7,730 nucleotides of DNA. It comes from Deltaproteobacteria bacterium (lineage in GTDB: Bacteria; Desulfobacterota; Desulfovibrionia; Desulfovibrionales; Desulfovibrionaceae). The notes under the pieces are model-generated. The model saw only the letters and a list, made by a program, of their open reading frames with translations, had not been told where the DNA came from and made no database searches. Made by a program: the position numbers and the translations under genes. The stretch lies in the NCBI GenBank assembly GCA_031280335.1, contig JAITGZ010000228.1, positions 1 to 7,730 on the forward strand. The letters run 5' to 3'. How positions within the stretch are numbered: the stretch's first letter is position 1; every line of letters starts with the position of its first letter. Below, in pieces: positions 1-5,486 of this stretch.

Positions 1-602
1 AGGGTGAGCATGGGGATGACCAGGGCGATAAAGCCCTTGGTCAAAAAGGCGCAGGCGCAAGCCAGACCGGCCAGGATCAGCCTAGCCGTTCTCGCGCGCC
101 CAGGCGGGGCCTGCGTGGCCCTAAAAAAGGCCGCCATGCACAGGGTTATAAAAAAAGTAAACAGAGAGTCCAGGGTAGTAAAAGTGCCTACGCCGAAGAT
201 CTCAAAAAAACTCAAATAAATCACCGCTGCGGTCAAGCCTTGGGCCGTCCCGTCTTTGGAATGGCCCCGGCAAGCGCGCAGCAACATGAAGACCGCCAGG
301 GCCGCCCCGCCGGCGGACAGGGCCGCCGGCAGCCGCGCCGCCCACGGCTCGCGCCCGAATAAAGACATGGAGGCCGCCCCAAGCCAGTAACCCAACGGCG
401 GCTTTTCATAATAAGGCAGGCCCAAAAGCCGCAGTTCCAGACAGTTGCCATCGTCCGTCATCTCTCTGGGTATCTCCGCATAACGCGTCTCATCAGGTTC
501 AAAAAGAAGACGCTGCGACAATGGCAGGACATATGCCGACAAAAAACATAAAACCATAAACAAACATACCGGTTTGGAAACAGATGAAACACTGTCTTGC
601 AT
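1..602 (-). CDS. ArnT/PMT-like membrane glycosyltransferase (GT83-type), N-terminal part
   Basis: The reading frame is open from ATG at 602 to the window edge: 200 complete codons, with the 3' part missing. The N-terminus has a hydrophobic segment (about residues 12-27) and then EPDETRYAEIPREM (about 34-47). It continues with LPYYEKPPLGYWLG, TLDSLFTFFIT and FLTKGFIALVIP. These blocks match the ArnT / dolichyl-phosphate-mannose transferase superfamily. In that family an acidic pair in the first periplasmic loop and the YxEKPPL block take part in transfer from an undecaprenyl-phosphate sugar to lipid A or another acceptor. In full-length members (about 500-600 aa) the catalytic loop is N-terminal and is followed by about a dozen membrane helices; only the first few are visible here. 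AAAGGAA at 614-620 lies 11 nt before the ATG. The acceptor and sugar cannot be told from sequence. A general GT39/GT83 sugar transferase is as likely as a true aminoarabinose transferase, so no symbol is given. The gene diverges from the flavoprotein gene at 941. Confidence 0.85.
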   Translation of the reverse strand, partial: MQDSVSSVSKPVCLFMVLCFLSAYVLPLSQRLLFEPDETRYAEIPREMTDDGNCLELRLLGLPYYEKPPLGYWLGAASMSLFGREPWAARLPAALSAGGAALAVFMLLRACRGHSKDGTAQGLTAAVIYLSFFEIFGVGTFTTLDSLFTFFITLCMAAFFRATQAPPGRARTARLILAGLACACAFLTKGFIALVIPMLT

Positions 603-654
603 TGTTGTAACTATTCCTTTAAATATGCTGTGTTAAATTATTTATATTTGTGAA

Positions 655-679
655 TAAAGATATTATCATATCATCTTTA
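655..679. promoter_or_regulatory. 7-bp inverted repeat, operator-like
   Basis: TAAAGAT (655-661) and ATCTTTA (673-679) form a perfect 7-bp dyad with an 11-nt spacer, in the spacer between the divergent glycosyltransferase and flavoprotein genes. The spacer includes ATATCAT, which recurs at 724-730. It is a candidate repressor or activator site; the binding protein is unknown. In DNA this AT-rich, chance dyads are common. Confidence 0.3.
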
Positions 680-699
680 ATAGAAAATGGAATGGTATT

Positions 700-718
700 T
701 GCGAATTTTAAGTTCGCA
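700..718. promoter_or_regulatory. 6-bp inverted repeat (TGCGAA/TTCGCA), operator-like
   Basis: TGCGAA (700-705) and TTCGCA (713-718) are separated by 7 nt. The right arm overlaps the best -35 candidate for the flavoprotein gene (TTCGCA, 713-718). A bound regulator would therefore compete with RNA polymerase, if that promoter is real. The octamer TTGCGAAT of this region recurs in the larger inverted repeat just after the flavoprotein gene (1523-1532). Confidence 0.35.
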
Positions 719-740
719 TATTTATATCATTGGATATGAT
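713..740 (+). promoter_or_regulatory. Candidate sigma70-type promoter for the flavoprotein gene
   Basis: A -35-like TTCGCA (713-718, 4/6 match) and a -10-like TATGAT (735-740, 5/6 match) are spaced by 16 nt. Transcription would start near 747 and give a leader of about 190 nt before the ATG at 941. Both hexamers sit inside arms of inverted repeats. Other hexamer pairs are possible in this AT-rich stretch, so the call is tentative. Confidence 0.3.
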
Positions 741-742
741 AT
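724..742. promoter_or_regulatory. 7-bp inverted repeat (ATATCAT/ATGATAT), operator-like
   Basis: ATATCAT (724-730) and ATGATAT (736-742) form a perfect 19-bp dyad with a 5-nt spacer. A third copy of the half-site, ATATCAT, lies at 668-674. The dyad overlaps the putative -10 at 735-740. Repeated half-sites make a specific DNA-binding protein plausible but do not identify it. Confidence 0.35.
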
Positions 743-754
743 TTTTATTAACGG

Positions 755-786
755 CAGGTTATTGGCGTGTAATAAATTGTAACCTG
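755..786. repeat. 7-bp inverted repeat (CAGGTTA/TAACCTG), 18-nt spacer
   Basis: CAGGTTA (755-761) and TAACCTG (780-786) are perfect reverse complements. The repeat falls just downstream of the suggested transcription start of the flavoprotein gene. It could be an mRNA hairpin in the 5' leader or a downstream operator. No U-run follows it, so it is not a terminator. Confidence 0.3.
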
Positions 787-815
787 GGGTATTCAAAGCA
801 AAACAAAACACACGC

Positions 816-834
816 AAATTACGTTGAAATTACG
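816..834. repeat. Direct repeat AAATTACG x2, 11-bp period
   Basis: AAATTACG occurs at 816-823 and 827-834, separated by TTG. The 11-bp period is about one helical turn, as in tandem recognition sites read from the same face of DNA. No known regulator is recognised. It lies 107 nt before the flavoprotein start codon. Confidence 0.3.
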
Positions 835-940
835 GGCAGGGCGGATTGCGTTGTCCGGGGTTATCCTGTATCCTGTGCCGGAATATAGTCAGCGCTTCGC
901 ACGGTTCAGTCCCTGCGGGCGTAGAACAAGGAGAAGCGTT

Positions 941-1507
941 ATGTATAACATCGCGGTCATTGTCGGCAGTCTGAGCGCGCATTCCATCAACAGGAAGCTG
1001 GCTGAGGGCCTTATGGATATGGGGCGGGAACTTTTTGCCTGGAATATGCTTTCCCTTCAGCATGTGCCGCTGCTGAATCAGGATATGGAGGCGGACTTGC
1101 CCGCCTCCGTGCGAGGACTCAAAGACGCCGTGGCTGGGGCGGATGGAGTTTTGCTGGTAACGCCGGAACACAACCGGCAGATGCCAGCCGTGCTTAAAAA
1201 TGCCGTGGATTGGTGTTCACGCCCCTATGGACGGGGGCAGTGGATGGGTAAACCTCTGGCCATTACCGGCATCAGCCCGGGCGCAGTAGGCACCGCTGTG
1301 GCGCAGGCGCAATTGCGCGCCTTGCTGAGTCTGCTGGGGGGCATAGTCATGCCTTTTCCCGAGGTCTGCCTCGCCGCCAAACCCGGATTTTTTGACACTT
1401 CAGGCGCTTTGGCGGATGAATCCACCCGGAGCTTCCTCATGGGCTTCCTCAACTCCTTTGCCCGGTGGATCGCGGCGCATCCCGCCGCCAAAGCGTCTCA
1501 AAGTTAA
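941..1507 (+). CDS. NADPH-dependent FMN reductase-family flavoprotein
   Basis: The product is a 188-aa protein of the flavodoxin-like NADPH-dependent FMN reductase superfamily (ChrR/YieF/azoreductase group). Members use NAD(P)H to reduce FMN, quinones, chromate or azo compounds in the cytoplasm. Near the N-terminus, VGSLSAHSINRKLA is the FMN phosphate-binding loop. In mid-protein, TPEHNRQMPAVLKNAVDW followed by CSRP matches the family block PEYNxxxPxxLKNAIDWxSRP. GKPLAITGISPGAVGTAVAQ is the following conserved stretch. Length is normal for the family. The frame is open from 824, but ATG at 941 is chosen because AAGGAG (928-933) sits 7 nt before it and the homologous block begins immediately (MYNIAVIVGS). 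The gene stands alone, facing the minus-strand operon, and its stop codon lies inside an inverted repeat. The physiological substrate cannot be read from sequence. Confidence 0.92.
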   Translation: MYNIAVIVGSLSAHSINRKLAEGLMDMGRELFAWNMLSLQHVPLLNQDMEADLPASVRGLKDAVAGADGVLLVTPEHNRQMPAVLKNAVDWCSRPYGRGQWMGKPLAITGISPGAVGTAVAQAQLRALLSLLGGIVMPFPEVCLAAKPGFFDTSGALADESTRSFLMGFLNSFARWIAAHPAAKASQS

Positions 1508-1525
1508 TATGGAGAGTATTAACTT
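1501..1525 (+). repeat. 9-bp hairpin spanning the flavoprotein stop codon
   Basis: AAGTTAATA (1501-1509) pairs perfectly with TATTAACTT (1517-1525) around a 7-nt loop. The left arm contains the TAA stop at 1505-1507. The right arm is shared with the 14-bp inverted repeat at 1519-1595, so the two structures exclude each other. The stem is AU-rich and has no U-run, so it is not a standard intrinsic terminator. Confidence 0.5.
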
Positions 1526-1595
1526 GCGAATGTTTTTCCTGCCCTGGCCCCTTGCGCGGCAAAGCATTGTGAGGGTCATATCATTCGCAAGTTAA
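1519..1595. repeat. Perfect 14-bp inverted repeat, 49-nt spacer
   Basis: TTAACTTGCGAATG (1519-1532) and CATTCGCAAGTTAA (1582-1595) are exact reverse complements. Past one mismatch, two more base pairs extend each arm outward. The element fills most of the convergent spacer between the flavoprotein gene and the HD-protein gene. The spacer contains a small hairpin, TTGC-gcg-GCAA (1552-1562). It could be a long-looped mRNA 3' structure, a small non-autonomous element, or a binding-site pair. No target-site duplication is evident. Confidence 0.6.
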
Positions 1596-1642
1596 CACCA
1601 TCGGATTTTCAGCCGTTTTGCGTCTTTTGGGGGTATGGGTGG

Positions 1643-1664
1643 TTTACTTTTTCAGTAAAGTTTT
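1643..1664 (+). terminator. Weak candidate terminator between convergent genes
   Basis: TTTACT (1643-1648) and AGTAAA (1654-1659) form a 6-bp stem with a 5-nt loop. On the plus strand it is followed by G and four Ts. On the minus strand, where it lies just past the HD-protein stop, it is followed by CCACCC, so it would not work as an intrinsic terminator there. The stem is short and AT-rich, so confidence is low. Confidence 0.3.
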
Positions 1665-2517
1665 AATGTCTTGTCCGGTCGCGCAGGCGGTTGTGGACGC
1701 GGGCGCGGACTTTATTCATATCTTGTCCGGGGGGCAGGCTTGCCAGAATATTTTCCATATATCCGTTCCTGACCAGCAGGCGCAGGGAAGAGCCGAATTC
1801 CAGCATGAAAACCCAGCTGCAGAGCAGCAGGCGAAAGTCGTTGACGCTTTCCATGTCGGCGTAGAGTACGGCGCGCCCTGCCATTACGGCCTCCAGGGCT
1901 TTGGGGCTATATTGCTTCGGATCGTTACGTAGTTCCAGCACAATGGTTTTGTCCGGTTCGTGTCCGGGGTGTAATTCTTCGTTCAGTACGCCGATAATGT
2001 CTATTTTGTCCGCGTCACGCAGGGCTTTGCTCACAGTGGCCAAGGGTTCCGGCGCGCCTTGGGGCAGGTTTAGCCGGTTGTGCCAGAGTACGGCCGCGCG
2101 CACCAAACGGCGCAGCTGCGGGGTTTCTTCGCTTAAAAAACGCTTGTCGCGCAGCAGTTTGGCCCCCAACAGCCCGTGATTGATGGAATCCGCATCCCTG
2201 AAGGTTTGGTAGCGCGCAAGCTGCTCAAAGCGTCCCAGGTCATGGTACAGAGCGGCCATAAGCAGGGCGCGTTTCGCCAGGGGGTTGTGCCTGAAGGCAT
2301 CTTCGCCCATAGCTATGGCTTCGGCGTTTTGCAATACCCGCAGGCTGTGCGCGTACTTCAGTTCCAGGTGTTTGCCAATCATGGAGCCGCTGCCGCGAAA
2401 GGCCAGGGCATAAGCGTTAAAGGCCGCGCATTCACGCCGCAGGGCAACGGCCAGGGCCTCCTTTTCCAGAGAAGAGGTGGAGGCCCTGGCTGCGTGTTCA
2501 TTTGGTTTTTTGTGCAT
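1663..2517 (-). CDS. HD-domain metal-dependent phosphohydrolase-like protein
   Basis: The product is a 284-aa soluble protein with an HD signature. It has H57 (LKYAHSLRV), H92-D93 (ALYHDLGRFEQ), further histidines H114 (SINHGLLG) and H146 (VLWHNRLN), and D168/D170 (LRDADKIDIIG). This is the usual H...HD...D metal-binding order of HD phosphohydrolases, a superfamily that cleaves phosphoester bonds in nucleotides or signalling nucleotides. No (p)ppGpp synthetase, GYP or receiver domain is visible, so the substrate is unknown. The C-terminal third (about 185-284) matches nothing I recognise. The ATG overlaps the stop of the TAXI gene by one base (TAATG) and no clear Shine-Dalgarno sequence precedes it, which points to translational coupling as the last gene of the operon. 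Its role beside a transporter is not obvious; it may be a passenger or a regulator. Confidence 0.85.
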   Translation of the reverse strand: MHKKPNEHAARASTSSLEKEALAVALRRECAAFNAYALAFRGSGSMIGKHLELKYAHSLRVLQNAEAIAMGEDAFRHNPLAKRALLMAALYHDLGRFEQLARYQTFRDADSINHGLLGAKLLRDKRFLSEETPQLRRLVRAAVLWHNRLNLPQGAPEPLATVSKALRDADKIDIIGVLNEELHPGHEPDKTIVLELRNDPKQYSPKALEAVMAGRAVLYADMESVNDFRLLLCSWVFMLEFGSSLRLLVRNGYMENILASLPPGQDMNKVRARVHNRLRDRTRH

Positions 2518-3485
2518 TACCGGATAAGCCCGGTTTCACGGTAATATTTTTCCGCCCCCGGATGCAGGGGCAGACCGGACAGATCTTTTACCGCCATGTC
2601 CGGGGTTACTGTCTTCATCACAGAATGGGCCTTGGACATTTCGTCCAGATTCTCCCAAAAGGTTTTGGTCAGGTCGTAAACCAGGTCATCGGGCAGGGCG
2701 CTGTCGGTAAGGAGCAGCATTTTAACGGCGGTGGTGGCAACGGGCGCATCCTGCCCATCATAAACCCCGGCCGGGATGGTGAATTTGGAATACCAGGGGT
2801 ACTGGGCGATGATTTTTTCCACCAGGGCGTCATCCAGGCTGATGAGTTTGGCATTGGCTGTGGCGTACATTTCCGTTACCGCGGCTGTGGGTGTGCCAGC
2901 CATGACCCAGGCCCCGTCCAACTGTTTGTTGCGCATGAGATCGATGGATTCCGTAAAGCCCATGCGTTCTGTGCGCAGGTCTTCCGGGTATTTGAGTCCG
3001 GCGGCCATGAAGTGGATTTTAGCCTCGCCGTCGCTGGTGCCGCCCACCGCGCCGGGAGAAAAGCGCTTACCTTTGAAATCGGCCAGGCTGTTCACGCCGC
3101 TGTCTTTGCGCGCCATCACCTGATTGGGGTTATAGTATAGCCCGGCCAGTACGCGCAGGTTTGGATAAGGGCGGCCCTCAAAGGTGTTTTGGCCGTGCAG
3201 AGCTTCATAGGCTATGCTGGACACGGCGAAAGAAACCTGGGCTTCTTTTGCTCTGAGCAGGTTCAGGTTTTGTAGGCCGCCGTTGGATGCCTGTACCCTG
3301 GCATTGACATAGCCGAGTTTGCTGTTCCAGATGTTGGATATGCCCGCGCCCAAGGGGTAAATGGCTCCGGTGGTGGCGGCGGTGGGGAAGCTCAGGTTTA
3401 CCCTGGCGCGTTCTCCGGCCGACGCCGGAGAGGCGGCGAGCGCGAGCAGCAGGCTTATGACGGTAAGCAGGGGAATGCGACGCAT
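2517..3485 (-). CDS. TAXI-family TRAP transporter solute-binding protein
   Basis: The product is a 322-aa periplasmic substrate-binding protein of the TAXI (TRAP-associated extracytoplasmic immunogenic) family. The N-terminus is a Sec signal peptide: MRR, a hydrophobic core at about residues 5-18, and an ASPASA|GE cleavage site after about residue 23. The mature part shows TAXI blocks: TGAIYPLGAGIS (39-50), NGGLQNLNLLRAKEAQVSFA (68-87), a serine/glycine ligand-pocket stretch (SPGAVGGTSDGEAKIHFMAAG, 143-163) and the C-terminal LPLHPGAEKYYRETG. Known TAXI proteins bind glutamate-type or other carboxylate ligands, but specificity cannot be assigned here. The start is supported by GAGGAG (3492-3497), 6 nt upstream. 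It lies 27 nt after the fused permease it should serve and overlaps the HD-protein gene by one base. Operon position downstream of a Phe attenuator suggests an aromatic-related ligand; that is inference. Confidence 0.93.
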   Translation of the reverse strand: MRRIPLLTVISLLLALAASPASAGERARVNLSFPTAATTGAIYPLGAGISNIWNSKLGYVNARVQASNGGLQNLNLLRAKEAQVSFAVSSIAYEALHGQNTFEGRPYPNLRVLAGLYYNPNQVMARKDSGVNSLADFKGKRFSPGAVGGTSDGEAKIHFMAAGLKYPEDLRTERMGFTESIDLMRNKQLDGAWVMAGTPTAAVTEMYATANAKLISLDDALVEKIIAQYPWYSKFTIPAGVYDGQDAPVATTAVKMLLLTDSALPDDLVYDLTKTFWENLDEMSKAHSVMKTVTPDMAVKDLSGLPLHPGAEKYYRETGLIR

Positions 3486-3512
3486 GATGAACTCCTCTAT
3501 GGTTAATTAGGT

Positions 3513-5486
3513 TTATGCGGCTGTTTTTGGGCGGCGTTTAAGGCTTAAAATCACGGCCAGCAGGAACAGGGCGAAACCGATGAGATCGGTGCGCAGGCCG
3601 GGGTCAATGGTCAAAACGCCCGCAACCAGCAAAATTAGGCGTATGGGCTTGCTGCACGGGCCGGATAGCCATCCCTCCAGTCCGGCTGCCAGGGCCGTAA
3701 CGCCGCATGATGCTGAAAACACGGCCCAGACGGTCAGGCCGGTGGAATGGCCGTATTCATACAAAAGGAGCGGGTTATTCAGAAAAAAGAAAGGCAGGAT
3801 GAACCCGGTCAGGCCAAGGCGCATGGCAATGAGCGAGGTTATGGTCTGGTTGGAGCGGGCGATGCCTGCGGCCACATAGGAGGACATGGCCACCGGCGGC
3901 GTGATGTTGGACAGGCAGGCGTAAAACAGGCAGAACATGTGCGCGGCCAGAGGGGAGGCCCCCACCTTGATCAGCACGGGTGCCGCCACAGCGGCCACAA
4001 TGACGTAGGCGGCCACGCCGGGTACGCCCATGCCCAGAATGGTACTCATGAGCATTACGCATATTCCGCCCAGGTAGAGCTGGTTCTGCCCCACATATTT
4101 AAGCACTTCGTAACCGAAGGTCAGGCCTAGCCCGGTCAGGGAAACCATGCCTATGACCACACCGATGATGATGCAGGCCGCGCCCACGCCCACGGCGTCG
4201 CGCGCCCCTTCGTCCAGGGCGCGGATGATGGCGTGCGGCCTCATGCGCGTATGCGGAGAAAGCCAGGAGGCGGCCACTGAGGCCAGAATGGCGAAGAAAG
4301 CGGCGTAGAGCGGGGTATAGCCCATAAACATGATTGCCATGAGTATGATCAGGGGGACGGCCAGATGCCCCCTGGTGCGGATCACCAGCAGGGCGTCAGG
4401 GATATGCTCGCGCGCGAGTCCTTTAAGGCCGAGTTTGCGGGCCTCAAAGTGTACGGCCATGATCAGCCCCAGATAATAGAGAAAAGCCGGAATGGTTGCG
4501 GCCAGCATGACTTTGGTGTAGGGCACGCCCAAAAATTCGGCCATGATGAAGCCCACCGCCCCCATGACCGGCGGGGCGAACTGCCCGCCTGTTGAGGCAA
4601 CAGCCTCCACCGCCCCCGCAAATTCGGCCTTATAGCCCGTGCGCTTCATCAGGGGTATGGTGATGCTGCCGGTGGTGGCTACGTTGGCCAGGGCGCTGCC
4701 GTTGATCATGCCCATAAGGGCGCTGGCGATGACCGCCACCTTGGCCGGGCCGCCGGCACTGCGCCCCCCCAGGGTGAGGGCCAGCTCGTTGACCAAGGCG
4801 CTGAAGCCGCTGTGATTGAGGAATGAGCCGAAGAGGATGAACATGAAGATGTAGGTGGAGGAGACGCCCGCGCCCACACCCAGAAGCCCTTGCCCGCCCC
4901 AGAAGAGGTGTTCGGCCACCCGGTGCCAGGTAAAGCCGGCGTGTCCGAAGGCACCGGGGATGAATTCGCCCACAAAGGCGTAGGCCAGAAAGACCCCGGC
5001 CAGCCAGGCCAGGTTGCGTACCACCCGGCGGGCCATTTCAAAACAGACCACGACCCCCAAGGCGGCCACGGCGTAATCCGCCGGGTCAAACCAGCCGCCG
5101 CGCAGGGCAATGATATCATAGCGCAGGGACATATAGCCAAAGGCAAAAATGCCCGCGCTCAGGCTGAGCCAGTCCAGCACGGCGGGGCGGCCGTTTTTTA
5201 CGAACAGGGCATTTTTGCCTTGTTGCCGCGCCGGATATAGAATGAAGGCCATGACCAGCATGAACATAAGGTGGCATGCCCGCAAGCGTACGGCATCAAG
5301 GGAGGGAAAGGCGGTAACGTAGAGTTGGAACAGCGCCCAGATTACAGCCAAAATGGTAACAGCGCGCTCCCATGCGGGGGCGAGCTTGAGGCTGCGCGCT
5401 TCGCTTTCTTTTTCCCGCACCAGTTCCAGCGCCTTGGTTTCCATATTTTGGTCTGCGGGGGCATGGCTGATATGTGATGGGTTCAC
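3513..5486 (-). CDS. TRAP transporter fused permease (DctQ-DctM type, 4TM/12TM)
   Basis: The product is a 657-aa inner-membrane protein that fuses the small (DctQ-like) and large (DctM-like) TRAP subunits, the usual partner of TAXI binding proteins. It should drive secondary, sodium-coupled uptake. A charged N-terminus precedes about four helices (residues about 40-170). A long DctM-like region follows, with GMINGSALANVATTGSITIP (259-278), GGQFAPPVMGAVGFIMAEFLG (from about 300), a second GMGVPGVAAYVIVA repeat, and NITPPVAMSSYVAAGIA. The frame is open to an ATG at 5552, but that would run 70 bp into the upstream gene. GTG at 5486 is preferred because GTGA overlaps the upstream stop by 4 bp and AAGGGG (5494-5499) lies 7 nt before it. 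ATG at 5444 has no ribosome binding site. The overlap indicates translational coupling to the dehydratase-like gene, and the TAXI gene follows 27 nt later. Confidence 0.93.
   Translation of the reverse strand: MNPSHISHAPADQNMETKALELVREKESEARSLKLAPAWERAVTILAVIWALFQLYVTAFPSLDAVRLRACHLMFMLVMAFILYPARQQGKNALFVKNGRPAVLDWLSLSAGIFAFGYMSLRYDIIALRGGWFDPADYAVAALGVVVCFEMARRVVRNLAWLAGVFLAYAFVGEFIPGAFGHAGFTWHRVAEHLFWGGQGLLGVGAGVSSTYIFMFILFGSFLNHSGFSALVNELALTLGGRSAGGPAKVAVIASALMGMINGSALANVATTGSITIPLMKRTGYKAEFAGAVEAVASTGGQFAPPVMGAVGFIMAEFLGVPYTKVMLAATIPAFLYYLGLIMAVHFEARKLGLKGLAREHIPDALLVIRTRGHLAVPLIILMAIMFMGYTPLYAAFFAILASVAASWLSPHTRMRPHAIIRALDEGARDAVGVGAACIIIGVVIGMVSLTGLGLTFGYEVLKYVGQNQLYLGGICVMLMSTILGMGVPGVAAYVIVAAVAAPVLIKVGASPLAAHMFCLFYACLSNITPPVAMSSYVAAGIARSNQTITSLIAMRLGLTGFILPFFFLNNPLLLYEYGHSTGLTVWAVFSASCGVTALAAGLEGWLSGPCSKPIRLILLVAGVLTIDPGLRTDLIGFALFLLAVILSLKRRPKTAA

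Noticed and set aside
233..451. 72-codon minus-strand ORF (starts MATVWNCGFW)
   Set aside because: It is an out-of-frame shadow of the ArnT-like gene, whose frame is open through the whole stretch and carries the family motifs.
824..940. N-terminal extension of the flavoprotein by 39 residues (ATG at 824)
   Set aside because: AAGGAG at 928-933 is well placed for ATG 941 and the family's conserved N-terminal strand begins right there. The extension has no family-like content.
2502..3140. 212-codon plus-strand ORF opposite the TAXI gene
   Set aside because: It is antisense to a clear TAXI coding sequence, with no recognisable family and no ribosome binding site. Long antisense frames are common in GC-rich genes.
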